Shown one piece after another: positions 46,377-54,989 of a stretch of DNA of 64,000 nt. The stretch is from Acidobacteriota bacterium (GTDB lineage: Bacteria; Acidobacteriota; Blastocatellia; Pyrinomonadales; Pyrinomonadaceae). The stretch is from positions 307,160 to 371,159 of the forward strand of contig QHXR01000016.1 in the NCBI GenBank assembly GCA_003223025.1, given 5' to 3'. The position numbers and the translations under genes were made by a program. Under the pieces are notes generated by a model that did not search any database, was not told the origin of the DNA, and saw only the letters and a program-made list of their open reading frames with translations. How positions within the stretch are numbered: the first letter of the stretch is position 1; each line of letters starts with the position of its first letter.

Positions 46377-47660
46377 TTAGAATCGCGAGAAACTAAAGAT
46401 CGTATCGAGGATCGCTCCAAGGATCTGATACTTGCCGTTACTGTATTGTCCGTACTCGTACTGACCGTTGTAACCGTCTTCATATCCGCGTTGAAAACCT
46501 TCGCGGAAGTAGTAGTTATATTCGTCAAGACCGATGTAATACGAGTCGTATCCGATGCTCGCGTCTTGGTAACCGTACGAATTCTGATAGTTGGCATTCC
46601 ATCCGTCCTGGCGATCGGCCTGACCCGAATAGAACCCTTCTTCATAACCGCGGTTGACCGCGTCCTGGATCATCTGAGCACCGTAGCTGCTCGTGTAGTA
46701 CTGATTGCCGTTGCGATAGTAGCTATAGTCATTGACCAGATTGTCGTAATACTGCGCCTGCTGAAGACGGAGTTGATCTCGACGGACCTGTGCCCAATAT
46801 CGTTGCTGCAGATATCGCTGATACGAATTTCGGCGCTGACTCTGAAGCTGCTGGTAACGCTGCTTCTCTAACGTCTGCCAATTGCCCCAACGATTGTTCC
46901 ATTGCTGGTAACGCTGCTGCTGAAGCTGCTGTTGCTGACGACGATCGTACGTCTGGTACGCCTGCTGCTGATTGCCCCAGTTGCCGGTGCGATTGCGATC
47001 GCGACTCTGATTCACCTGCTGCTGCTGATAAACCTGTCGTTGCCGCTGCTGCTCGGCCTGCTGCTGGGTTGTCTGCTGCTGCTGGATCTGACGGCGCTGC
47101 TGCTGAGCCCAAACCTGCTGTTGCTGCTGGGTCTGCTGAGCCTGACGGCGCTGATCCTGCTGCTGTTGATCCTGAACCTGACGACGCTGCTGCTGAGCCC
47201 AAACCTGCTGCTGTTGCTGCTGGCGCTGTTGCTCGGCCTGCTGTTGACGCTGCTGATCCTGGATCTGCCGACGCTGCTGTTGAGCACCGAGCTGTTGCTG
47301 GCGCTGTTGCTCAGCCTGCTGCTGTCGCTGCTGGTCCTGGACCTGACGACGCTGTTGCTGCTGCGCCCAAACCTGCTGCTGTTGTTGCTGTTGCGCGGCG
47401 CGCTGCTGTTGCTGCTGAGCTGCACGCTGCTGTTGTTGCTGCTGTTGCTGAGCCGCACGCTGCTGTTGTTGCTGCTGTTGCTGAGCCGCACGCTGTTGGC
47501 GAGCCTGCTCCTGATCCTTCTGTTGAGCCGGCGGCGGGTCCTGCGGTTGGACCTTGCCTCCGCGCGTACGCTGCGCGCTCGCATCGACTGACACACCGAA
47601 CAAGAGGGTGAGCCCTAAGAGCGATATGCCGCCGAACTGTTTTATATAATTTAATGTCAT
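46377..47660 (-). CDS. Exported glutamine-rich low-complexity protein
   Basis: A 427-residue protein from the ATG at 47660, which has AAGGGG six bases upstream. The signal peptide (ISLLGLTLLFGVSVDASAQ) is clear. Residues about 30-300 are dominated by Gln, with Arg, Ala and Tyr, in irregular repeats such as QQQQQQRAAQQ, VWAQQQRRQVQDQ and AEQQRQQQ. The last ~130 residues are Tyr/Asn/Gly-rich (YYRNGNQYYTSSYG, NYYFREGFQRGYEDG). No catalytic domain is visible. It might be a surface or extracellular adhesive, prion-like or matrix protein; this is speculation. CAG dominates the Gln codons, so the antisense strand carries long open frames of poly-Leu or poly-Ala that are not genes. Confidence 0.85.
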   Translation of the reverse strand: MTLNYIKQFGGISLLGLTLLFGVSVDASAQRTRGGKVQPQDPPPAQQKDQEQARQQRAAQQQQQQQQRAAQQQQQQQQRAAQQQQQRAAQQQQQQQVWAQQQQRRQVQDQQRQQQAEQQRQQQLGAQQQRRQIQDQQRQQQAEQQRQQQQQQVWAQQQRRQVQDQQQQDQRRQAQQTQQQQQVWAQQQRRQIQQQQTTQQQAEQQRQRQVYQQQQVNQSRDRNRTGNWGNQQQAYQTYDRRQQQQLQQQRYQQWNNRWGNWQTLEKQRYQQLQSQRRNSYQRYLQQRYWAQVRRDQLRLQQAQYYDNLVNDYSYYRNGNQYYTSSYGAQMIQDAVNRGYEEGFYSGQADRQDGWNANYQNSYGYQDASIGYDSYYIGLDEYNYYFREGFQRGYEDGYNGQYEYGQYSNGKYQILGAILDTIFSFSRF

Positions 47661-47825
47661 GACGTTCCCCTTTTTCTGCAAACTCCAAACCGGACAAACA
47701 CCGGCTCTACCGACTATTTAGCAATCGGCGTTCCATCAGAGGTCGGGTGAGTTATTACAACACTTAGACGACGTAAGCGCGTTCGTGTATTACGTTTTCG
47801 TGCGGTTCGGGAACGCAAAAGGAAG

Positions 47826-48464
47826 TCAGCGAGATTTTTCGAAGTTGTACGAAATGTGGATAACGAGCTGACCGTCGCTGCCGGAATTCTGGAGAGGAAG
47901 CTCGAACGAAACCTTGTCGGTCTTGATAATTTCGATCGGGTTGATCTTTCGGTCGATCGAGCCCTGGACCATCTTCGCAACGATGCTCCCGCCGATCCCG
48001 CCGGTTCCGTTGAGAGCAACATCGCTGACTCGAGCTCGCGCAAGAAGTCTCTGGCCGGCCTCATCGAACTCGAGATCGACGATCGTTTCCGCGACTCCGG
48101 CAAAAGCGATACAGCCAATAAGCGGCGGATTATAGTTTCCGGAAAACGCTATCGGCGCCGTGATCCGGCCGTCACGGAATTTAACCGACGTCCGTTTCCC
48201 GTTCGTCTCGCGAAGGAGCTTGACGGACTCGTTGCACTGAGAAGTCGGAGCGAAAGAATTGATAAGAGAGGTCCGTGCTGCCGAAGACTTATTCTTCGTC
48301 AGGAGAATCTCGGGCGGTGGAGCATACTGGAAAACAGCGTCGAGCAGCGCGTCAAAGAATTGCTCACCAAAACTGATCGTGATCTCAGTCTTTTGTGCGG
48401 ACGCTGCCGATACAAGGACGAAGAAAAGCAAAAATGCTGCGACGGGAATCTTCGTGTACTTCAT
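47826..48464 (-). CDS. Exported protein of unknown function, 212 aa
   Basis: The N-terminus MKYTKIPVAAFLLFFVLVSA ending ...ASAQ is a signal peptide. The mature part starts TEITISFGEQFFDALLDAVF, has one Cys pair region (SQCNESVKLL... GCIAFAG), and ends in beta-like strands (LVIHISYNFEKSR). I do not recognise the family; the alternating hydrophobic pattern suggests a lipid- or partner-binding beta domain. It is monocistronic on the minus strand between kdsD and the Gln-rich gene. Confidence 0.7.
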   Translation of the reverse strand: MKYTKIPVAAFLLFFVLVSAASAQKTEITISFGEQFFDALLDAVFQYAPPPEILLTKNKSSAARTSLINSFAPTSQCNESVKLLRETNGKRTSVKFRDGRITAPIAFSGNYNPPLIGCIAFAGVAETIVDLEFDEAGQRLLARARVSDVALNGTGGIGGSIVAKMVQGSIDRKINPIEIIKTDKVSFELPLQNSGSDGQLVIHISYNFEKSR

Positions 48465-48552
48465 AACGCGTTTAGATCTTGTGTTGTCTTTCGAAGGATG
48501 AACTTGCCCGAGTCTGTGATGTCAATACTGTCGCCGGTGTTGTTCGCCTCGC

Positions 48553-49521
48553 CTATAAACCGCTGCGAACGATATCGTGAAGTCGGAGTAATCCGACGCA
48601 GGAACCATCGCCGTCGACAACCGGAAGCACCGAGATCTGCGACGGTCGATTCTCCATTAGCTGCAGAGCATCGTAGGCAAGCATCTCGGGCGAAGCGGTG
48701 ATCGGACCCGCCGTCATCATCTGTTCCGCCGTAAGATCTGCAAGACCCTCGGCTCCGCTGCGTTCGATCGTTCGCCGAAGATCGCCATCCGTGACGATTC
48801 CCGCGAGCGATCCGCCGCCGTTCACGACGTTGACTGCTCCAAGCGAGAATTTAGAGATCGCCTTCACAACATCCAGCCAGTTCGCGTCCGGCCCGATGCT
48901 CGGACTCTCGTGCATGAGATCGCTGACTTTCATCGTCAAACGTTTTCCCAAACGGCCGGCGGGATGATTCGCAGCGAAATCTTCGGGGGTAAGACCGCGC
49001 GATTCCATCAGCGTCATGGCGATCGCGTCACCGATCGCCAACGCGACCGTCGTCGAAGTGGTCGGTGCGAGATTCAGGGGACATGCTTCCTTATCGACGG
49101 ACGCATCGAGTACGACGTCGGCCTTTCGAGCCAGCGTCGAGTCCGTGTTCCCGACGATCGCAATGAGTGGAACTGCGCGAAGCGAGAGCGCGGGAAGCAG
49201 AGCGACGATCTCATCCGTCTCACCTGAATTGCTGAGCGCGATCACGACATCTCCGGACGTGATGACTCCGAGACTTCCGTGAAGAGCATCCGACGGATGG
49301 ACGAAGATGGCTACAGTTCCGGTGCTCGTCAAAGTCTGCGCGATCTTCTGGGCGATGACACCCGATTTGCCGACGCCGATGACAATCACTTTGCTATCGC
49401 AATTCGACACCAGCTCCATCGCACGATCGACGCTGTCGCGATCGAGTCGGTCAGCCGCGCGCTCTATCGCCGATGCTTCGAGTCTTAATAGTTCGAGTAC
49501 TTTAGAGAAGGGGTCCGCCAC
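48553..49521 (-). CDS. kdsD: Arabinose-5-phosphate isomerase (KdsD/KpsF)
   Basis: A 322-residue sugar phosphate isomerase that interconverts ribulose 5-phosphate and arabinose 5-phosphate for Kdo synthesis in LPS. The SIS domain (about 30-185) shows VIVIGVGKSGVIAQKIAQTL, HPSDALHGSLGVI and NSGETDEI. Two CBS domains (about 205-320) follow (MHESPSIGPDANWLDVVKAI and MMTAGPITASPEMLAYDALQ). The frame begins with GTG at 49521. It fits with lpxC as evidence for an LPS outer membrane. No kdsA/kdsB/kdsC is adjacent. Confidence 0.95.
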   Translation of the reverse strand: MADPFSKVLELLRLEASAIERAADRLDRDSVDRAMELVSNCDSKVIVIGVGKSGVIAQKIAQTLTSTGTVAIFVHPSDALHGSLGVITSGDVVIALSNSGETDEIVALLPALSLRAVPLIAIVGNTDSTLARKADVVLDASVDKEACPLNLAPTTSTTVALAIGDAIAMTLMESRGLTPEDFAANHPAGRLGKRLTMKVSDLMHESPSIGPDANWLDVVKAISKFSLGAVNVVNGGGSLAGIVTDGDLRRTIERSGAEGLADLTAEQMMTAGPITASPEMLAYDALQLMENRPSQISVLPVVDGDGSCVGLLRLHDIVRSGL

Positions 49522-49609
49522 GACTTGGAATTTTGGGGCTTTGCTAATAATTTATCAAGGACGCCGGATCCGCAAAACGTTTGTGTCGCGGCGTCAACGA
49601 ACAGAATCT

Positions 49610-50299
49610 ATGCGAGCGATCGCGTGCACACAATGCGGAGCAACTATCGAGCACGTTTCCGAACGCTCCGTGATCGTGGACTGCGAATACTGCGGTGCGC
49701 GGATGTTCATGGACCGCGGAGAGTTTGTCGTTCCTCCGAAGCCGTCGACGGTTACTCCACCCGATCTCGGATTAGAAGTCGAATCAGATCAGACGAATTC
49801 GTTTGTCACCGTCGCAGGCGGAGCAGTGGGACTGATCATGATCGTCCTCGCTTTATTCGCACTCATTCCGAAGTCCAAGCCTGAGCCTTCGTCGCAAGCT
49901 TACAACGTGTCCAAGCCATCCACTCCAAATCCGGCGTACGCCTGGACCGCTCCCGTCATAGCCGAATCGGCAAAGCCGCTTCCGGTCGTCAACTATCAGC
50001 CGAGAGTCGCATGGGACGGCCCTGACGATATGGAATATTTTGACGATCCGGAAGTGGATGTCTCATCCGTTTCGCATCTGACGTCGGAAGAAGTGAAAAA
50101 GACGGTTTTCAAGAATCGGGTAGTTAAGCTGAAGGTCGTCATTAACACCGAAGGCGAGATCAATACCGTCGAAACTATCTCGGGACATCCTCTCCTGGTT
50201 GAAGCAGCAACCGCTTCGGCGAAGCGCTCGGTCTTCAAATCAAGATCAAAACCGACGACACGGATTCTCACGTACACGTTTCGCGTTTTGGACGATTAG
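49610..50299 (+). CDS. Zinc-ribbon membrane protein with TonB-like C-terminal domain
   Basis: A 229-residue protein. I take the ATG at 49610; an open frame runs upstream into the antisense of kdsD but has no protein-like features. The N-terminus is a zinc ribbon (CTQCG at about residues 5-9 and CEYCG at about 25-29). A membrane span at about 66-87 (VAGGAVGLIMIVLALFALIP) and a Pro/Ser-rich linker follow. The C-terminus is a TonB_C-type domain: VKLKVVINTEGEINTVETIS then GHPLLVEAATASAKRSVFKS. The domain order, with a cytoplasmic zinc ribbon in front of a periplasmic TonB end, differs from normal TonB. It ends four bases into the convergent NTF2-like gene. Confidence 0.8.
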   Translation: MRAIACTQCGATIEHVSERSVIVDCEYCGARMFMDRGEFVVPPKPSTVTPPDLGLEVESDQTNSFVTVAGGAVGLIMIVLALFALIPKSKPEPSSQAYNVSKPSTPNPAYAWTAPVIAESAKPLPVVNYQPRVAWDGPDDMEYFDDPEVDVSSVSHLTSEEVKKTVFKNRVVKLKVVINTEGEINTVETISGHPLLVEAATASAKRSVFKSRSKPTTRILTYTFRVLDD

Positions 50300-51147
50300 T
50301 TTTTGTCAGCAGGCAGCGGCAGGAATAGATCGGCTGCGATCTGCCATCGACCGGATCTGAGTTTCCACACCTGAACGAAATTTCCCTTCTCGGTTTCGAC
50401 TCCGTTCTTATCCGTCATCGTGTACGAGCTATAAACGTAGGCAAGATCGCCGGCTTCGATGAACGACCGTCGCTTTGAGAATTTGATCGACGACTTTTGC
50501 TTGTCGAAATAATCGATCGCACTGCCGCGTCCCACGAAAGGTTGATTGTCGTTACGAAGGAGGTAGATATCATCCGCGGCAAATCGCTTGTACGCTTCTT
50601 TGAGACCGCGGTTTTCGGCAAGTCGATAAAACGGTACCGACGAATCTCCGGCAAAGAGTTTATCCTTATTCTCCTCTGTCACCGACGCGGAACTCGGTTT
50701 CCAATCCGGTTCCAGTTTGGCCGGCTTGTCGTGGCCGATTCCGGCATCGAGCGCCGCTCGATACTCACCGCCCGGCTGGCGTGTCCAGACAGACAAGTAA
50801 TGTCCGTAAGATTGATCCGTATCGTTCTTGCCTTTTGGTCGAAAGATCGAATTACCGATGCTGTACGCGAGAGCTCCGTTAGCAGAGACTTCGATCCTTA
50901 CCGGATTCCAAGTGAGCGCAGCCGGAGATGCGGGACGCGAATTCCACGACTCTCGTCCGTTGATAGGTCCCGGACGGAAGATCACACCGAGCGGCGATAA
51001 AAATTCGATAAAGCCTTGCTTGATCCCCTTCTCGGCGACCATCTTTTCGAACGCTCGTTCGGTGTCGTAGATCTTTTGTGAGTTGTCCTGCGCGGAAGTG
51101 AGCGAGACCGAGAATAAGATAGATAGCAATACAAAACACTTCTTCAT
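50296..51147 (-). CDS. Exported protein with two NTF2/SnoaL-like domains
   Basis: A 283-residue protein with signal peptide (FVLLSILFSVSLTSAQ). Two similar cone-shaped NTF2-like (DUF4440-like) halves are likely: about residues 25-150 (AFEKMVAEKGIKQGFIEFLS and YGHYLSVWTRQPGGEYRAAL) and 165-283 (PFYRLAENRGLKEAYKRFAA, LRNDNQPFVGRGSAIDYF and FVQVWKLRSGRWQIAADLFL). Similar proteins are common in Acidobacteriota and are mostly unassigned. It overlaps the stop of the convergent zinc-ribbon/TonB-C gene by four bases. Confidence 0.8.
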   Translation of the reverse strand: MKKCFVLLSILFSVSLTSAQDNSQKIYDTERAFEKMVAEKGIKQGFIEFLSPLGVIFRPGPINGRESWNSRPASPAALTWNPVRIEVSANGALAYSIGNSIFRPKGKNDTDQSYGHYLSVWTRQPGGEYRAALDAGIGHDKPAKLEPDWKPSSASVTEENKDKLFAGDSSVPFYRLAENRGLKEAYKRFAADDIYLLRNDNQPFVGRGSAIDYFDKQKSSIKFSKRRSFIEAGDLAYVYSSYTMTDKNGVETEKGNFVQVWKLRSGRWQIAADLFLPLPADKN

Positions 51148-51171
51148 CGGACGGATTTTAACACAGGACTT

Positions 51172-53298
51172 TCACTTAGCCGTCGGCCACGCGATCATCA
51201 CAGCGTCGCGTATTTCGACACCGCGAACGAACGCAAAATACTTACCGTCTTTTGAGTACGAAAAGTTGTACAGCTTCTCGGCCGGAAGTCCGTCGACTTT
51301 TCTCGGCGGTCCGCCGCTGACGTTCTGCGCCCAGTAACCTTCGACCTCGTCGCGGTAAAGAATCTCAGAAGAGTCGGGCGTCCAGTGTACGCCCATGTAA
51401 ACTTTTGCATTCTGTGGTAGATCGAACTTGTTCACGATCGCGAATGTCGAAGTTTCGAAGATCGCGAGCTTTCCCTCATATCCCGTTGCAATGAACTTTC
51501 CGTCGGGTGATGCCGCACCCCAGCTCGCGCGTTTTTCAGTCATTGTCTGAGCGTCGCCGCCATCGATCGGGACTCTCTGAAGCCGGCCCTCCATCGATGG
51601 ACTCGCATTGACGTAATAAACCCACCGGCCATCAGCGGAAATGAATGGTTGATAAGCTCGCTCCGCGTGAGTCAGCTGAATAGAATTGCTTCCATCCGAG
51701 TTCATTCGCCATATCTCCGCCGTCTCTCCGCGATAGGACAGAAATACGACGAACCGTCCGTCTGGCGTAACACTGAGCGCGCTGTTGACATGTCCGGCCG
51801 CCGTCAACTGCTTTACATTGCTGCCGTCGGGGTCCATCACGGAGATGACTTGGCTGGAAGAATCCGAGCTCGTGAACATGATCTTCCCGTCCGGTGTAAA
51901 GTCCATTCCCCAGAGTCCGTCGTACCGTCCGAACGACCCGTTCGTGATCATCCTGAAGTTTGAAAGGTTGTCTACCGGAGCGACGGCGATATTGTTCATC
52001 TGCCGCAACTCAACGCTGACGATCGATCGACCCGACGAATCAGATGACAAGGACGAATCGTAAGTGCTCAGATCTCCCGTGACCAATTCGGGCTCGCCGG
52101 TTTTGACGTCAAGCCGATAAACCTGTCGGTGCGGGACTGATGAAAGAGATCCTTCAGGTTCGCCGCAAACTAGAATAGTCTCCGGATCCGCCCACTTCAT
52201 GAAGCCTATTTCTCGAAACAGTTTGTTCGGTATTCGTCTGAATTCACCTGGCGTGGAGAGACTCGCAATCATCACGTCCCATTTGAACGGAGTCTCCTCG
52301 TGGCGGACGGCGATCGCGATGCTCTGTCCATCCGGAGACAAAGACACAGTACTCAAATTTGCTTCGAACTCTTTTGGAAAAGTAGCGAGCTCGCGCTCCG
52401 ATCCGCCGGGAAGATCTTTTGCGATGATCGCGTCATTCGCATCCGATCGCCGGCCGAAATAGATGAACTTGCCATCGGGAGAGAGTTTGAAAGAGGAGAT
52501 TCCATCGAGAACCTTTTCGACTGGTCCACTACCTGCCGACGCACGATAGATCGCCGGATCCCGGCCCGCTCCGCTAAGTCCGAAAAAAACAAAGTTGCTG
52601 TCCGGCGAGAACGCCGGCTCAGAAATTTCGGCGTCGGTCGGCTCGACGATGACGGAATGCTTTCCGCCGCTCGTGAATCCGGAGTAGAGCTCACGCTTTC
52701 CGTTCTCATCCACCGTGTAAGCGAAAAGTTTTCCGTCTGGTGAGATCGCGACACTTCTCACGCGGCCGTTCGTTGTGAGCTGCTTGATGGATGGCGAGCC
52801 GAGGCTGGAGACCGGCGCCGGACTTTTCCGCCAAAGCGCAAAAGCGAGGAGCGATCCGACGACAATCAGGACAGCCCCAACTGCCAAAACCTTTTTTGTA
52901 ATTCTTCCGTCGCCCGTCTCGGTCGAAGTCTGCACCGCATGACTCGCGTTTCCATTCATCGAATGATCCAGTTTGCTGACATCGGCAACAAACGAGTAGC
53001 CGGTTCCCGGCACTGTCGCGATGAACCGGTTTTCATTCTTCGTCTCGCCAAAGATCTTTCGAAGCGCGGCGATGTGAACCGAGAGATTCTTCTCTTCGAC
53101 GAACTGCCCGTCCCACGCGCGGTCGAGCAGATCGCCCTTCGAAACAACTTCGCCGTGCCGCTCGATCAGCGCGAGCAAAACGTCGACCGTCTTCGGCTTC
53201 AGCTTCACATCTACGCCCGAGCGCAACAGCACGCGGCGTCCGGGATCGACCTCGAACTCGCCGAAGAAATAGCTGTTCTTATCTCCGTTTCCGTTCAC
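51172..53298 (-). CDS. Membrane-bound winged-helix regulator with PD40 beta-propeller
   Basis: A 708-residue CadC-like one-component regulator. Residues 1-110 are an OmpR-type winged-helix DNA-binding domain (GEFEVDPGRRVLLRSGVDVK, LKPKTVDVLLALIERHGEVV and VHIAALRKIFG). One membrane span at about 140-160 (VLAVGAVLIVVGSLLAFALW) is followed by a TolB/PD40 propeller with repeats such as AISPDGKLFAYT, FSPDSNFVFFG and SPDGKFIYFG. The propeller is probably a periplasmic sensor controlling the cytoplasmic DNA-binding domain. The frame starts with GTG. It is divergent from the delta-60 repeat gene, a possible target. Confidence 0.92.
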   Translation of the reverse strand: MNGNGDKNSYFFGEFEVDPGRRVLLRSGVDVKLKPKTVDVLLALIERHGEVVSKGDLLDRAWDGQFVEEKNLSVHIAALRKIFGETKNENRFIATVPGTGYSFVADVSKLDHSMNGNASHAVQTSTETGDGRITKKVLAVGAVLIVVGSLLAFALWRKSPAPVSSLGSPSIKQLTTNGRVRSVAISPDGKLFAYTVDENGKRELYSGFTSGGKHSVIVEPTDAEISEPAFSPDSNFVFFGLSGAGRDPAIYRASAGSGPVEKVLDGISSFKLSPDGKFIYFGRRSDANDAIIAKDLPGGSERELATFPKEFEANLSTVSLSPDGQSIAIAVRHEETPFKWDVMIASLSTPGEFRRIPNKLFREIGFMKWADPETILVCGEPEGSLSSVPHRQVYRLDVKTGEPELVTGDLSTYDSSLSSDSSGRSIVSVELRQMNNIAVAPVDNLSNFRMITNGSFGRYDGLWGMDFTPDGKIMFTSSDSSSQVISVMDPDGSNVKQLTAAGHVNSALSVTPDGRFVVFLSYRGETAEIWRMNSDGSNSIQLTHAERAYQPFISADGRWVYYVNASPSMEGRLQRVPIDGGDAQTMTEKRASWGAASPDGKFIATGYEGKLAIFETSTFAIVNKFDLPQNAKVYMGVHWTPDSSEILYRDEVEGYWAQNVSGGPPRKVDGLPAEKLYNFSYSKDGKYFAFVRGVEIRDAVMIAWPTAK

Positions 53299-53412
53299 GT
53301 TTGAAAGAATTAGTAACTATTTGCCAAGAATTAGAGACTTCGCGTGGAAGGTAACGCAATATTCGCCAAGTAAGAGTGTCCGAATTATACAGCAAGCTCC
53401 CTTGAGGAAAAT

Positions 53413-54714
53413 ATGAAAACAAAGTTCGCAATTACATTCTTGATCTTCATCAGCGCGCTTGTCGGACGGGCGGTTGCCAATCCGGGCGACCTCGACACTA
53501 CGTTTGGCGCAGGCGGGACGTACTCCGACACCGCTCCGAGTTACCCTTGTTACGGAATGTTTCCGGCCGCGTCGACTCTGCAATCCGATGGCAAGATACT
53601 TGTCGCCGGTAAGATTTACAACCGATGCAGCACATACGGCTACTCGGACGATCCGGTCAATCTGCGCCGCGTCTTACTCCGGCGATATCTCGCCGACGGG
53701 ACGCCGGACAACGGGGGCGGCACACAAGGCGAATTCGGAATGGATGGCTTCGGCGTAACGGAAGCACCGATATCGCCGAATGTGTACGGCGAGGGATTTG
53801 ACGTCCTCGTCCAACCCGACGGATACATAGTCGTCGCCGGTAGCAAGGCCGCAAGAGGAGGGACGACTGCGGCCGTGTGGCGATTCACTCCGGACGGCGA
53901 GCTCGACACGACATTCGGTAACGATGGGGTTGTGACGTTCACATCAAGTGGTACTTACAATGCTTCGCGAAAACTCGTGTTTTGGAATGGAAATATTTTC
54001 GTTGCCGGTTATTCAACGCCGAATGGGATCGCGAACGTCTGGGTTAGAAAACTCAATACGGACGGTTCGCTCCACGTGTGGTTCGGCTCGGGTGGAAAAC
54101 TTTCAACCGGATTGGAGACTCAAACCGCCAACGTCACGATTGCGATCAGCAGCGCGAACGGTTACATATTCGTCGGAGGCATCAGTGGAACCTCCGCGGT
54201 TGTCGCGAAGTACTCCAGTTCGGGGACGATCTTCACGAACTTTGGAAACTTTGGCTTGGCCACTCTTCCAAATTGCACGCCGGGCGGCGGCTATACTCCG
54301 ACCTACCCGATCGTCCCGCTCGACCTGCGATTTCAGTCGTCAGGAAAGCTACTCGTGGTAAGCAGGATGAGCTACGGCGGCTGGGCTGAAACTCCCGGCA
54401 TGCACCGTCTAACTGCCGCTGGCTTCGTCGATACGTCGTTCGTGGATACGACCCAGTACGGTTCATGCAACGCAGTAGTTCAGGGCTCGATCTGGGTCCG
54501 CGTGGCGTCGAACGATTTCCTTTACAGTGGTTCTCGACGGTTCATTCCAGACGGATCAAAGGACACATCATTCATCCCAGCTGCAAATACCATGGTTTCC
54601 GGAGAGGTTCAGCCGGGCGATGGAAAGATCGTCTATCTCTCTTACGACACGTTCTTATCCCCCGGGAAGACATACTCCGATTCGAGAGTGAAGCTCTTTC
54701 GGTTGCTTCCTTGA
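53413..54714 (+). CDS. Exported delta-60 repeat protein
   Basis: A 433-residue secreted protein. After the signal (FAITFLIFISALVGRAVA) come several delta-60 repeats (TIGR02608-like) that form a beta-propeller: NPGDLDTTFGAGGT, ADGTPDNGGG, PDGELDTTFGNDGVVTFTSS, NTDGSLHVWFGSGGKLSTGL, AAGFVDTSFVDT and PDGSKDTSFIPAA. Its role is unknown; such proteins are usually extracellular. GAGGA precedes the ATG. It is divergent from the winged-helix/PD40 regulator and ends at a terminator and a palindromic repeat. Confidence 0.88.
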   Translation: MKTKFAITFLIFISALVGRAVANPGDLDTTFGAGGTYSDTAPSYPCYGMFPAASTLQSDGKILVAGKIYNRCSTYGYSDDPVNLRRVLLRRYLADGTPDNGGGTQGEFGMDGFGVTEAPISPNVYGEGFDVLVQPDGYIVVAGSKAARGGTTAAVWRFTPDGELDTTFGNDGVVTFTSSGTYNASRKLVFWNGNIFVAGYSTPNGIANVWVRKLNTDGSLHVWFGSGGKLSTGLETQTANVTIAISSANGYIFVGGISGTSAVVAKYSSSGTIFTNFGNFGLATLPNCTPGGGYTPTYPIVPLDLRFQSSGKLLVVSRMSYGGWAETPGMHRLTAAGFVDTSFVDTTQYGSCNAVVQGSIWVRVASNDFLYSGSRRFIPDGSKDTSFIPAANTMVSGEVQPGDGKIVYLSYDTFLSPGKTYSDSRVKLFRLLP

Positions 54715-54722
54715 ACGTGCGG

Positions 54723-54754
54723 AGAGGCTGTCCGAAAAAAGGCAGCCTCTTTTT
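54723..54754 (+). terminator. Rho-independent terminator of the delta-60 gene
   Basis: AGAGGCTG (54723-54730) and CAGCCTCT (54743-54750) pair, followed by TTTT. It merges into the repeat that starts at 54755. Confidence 0.8.
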
Positions 54755-54945
54755 AAATTGCCACTAGCTTTAGCTAGTGGATGAGTTGAAGAAGAAAGGC
54801 TTCAGCCAAATACCGAAATAAAAATAATTCCTTTTGGCTTTAGCCCAATTCAGCTAAAGCTCTAAGGATCACTGATATTCTATTTTTATTCGGCTAAAGC
54901 CAAACAGATTCGACTGCTACCTACAGCTAAAGCTGTAGGCAATTT
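54755..54945. repeat. Palindromic repeat with CTTTAGC motifs between convergent genes
   Basis: The outer arms 54755-54780 (AAATTGCCACTAGCTTTAGC...) and 54920-54945 (...AGCTGTAGGCAATTT) are inverted, and each holds a perfect small palindrome (CCACTAGCTTTAGCTAGTGG and CCTACAGCTAAAGCTGTAGG). Several GCTTTAGC/GCTAAAGC copies lie between them. No gene is visible in the gap. Confidence 0.85.
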
Positions 54946-54989
54946 AAAAGAGGAGGCTGGAACTCTGGACCGCCACTTCTTTGCCAAAA

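Noticed and set aside
46902..47591. Plus-strand open frame rich in Leu (and another rich in Ala/Pro) opposite the Gln-rich gene
   Set aside because: These are antisense readings of CAG/CTG repeats. The minus-strand frame has a signal peptide, a ribosome-binding site and a terminator; the plus-strand frames have none.
49307..49609. N-terminal 101-residue extension of the zinc-ribbon/TonB-C gene
   Set aside because: It runs antisense to conserved kdsD codons and has no protein-like motif; the zinc ribbon starts right after the ATG at 49610.
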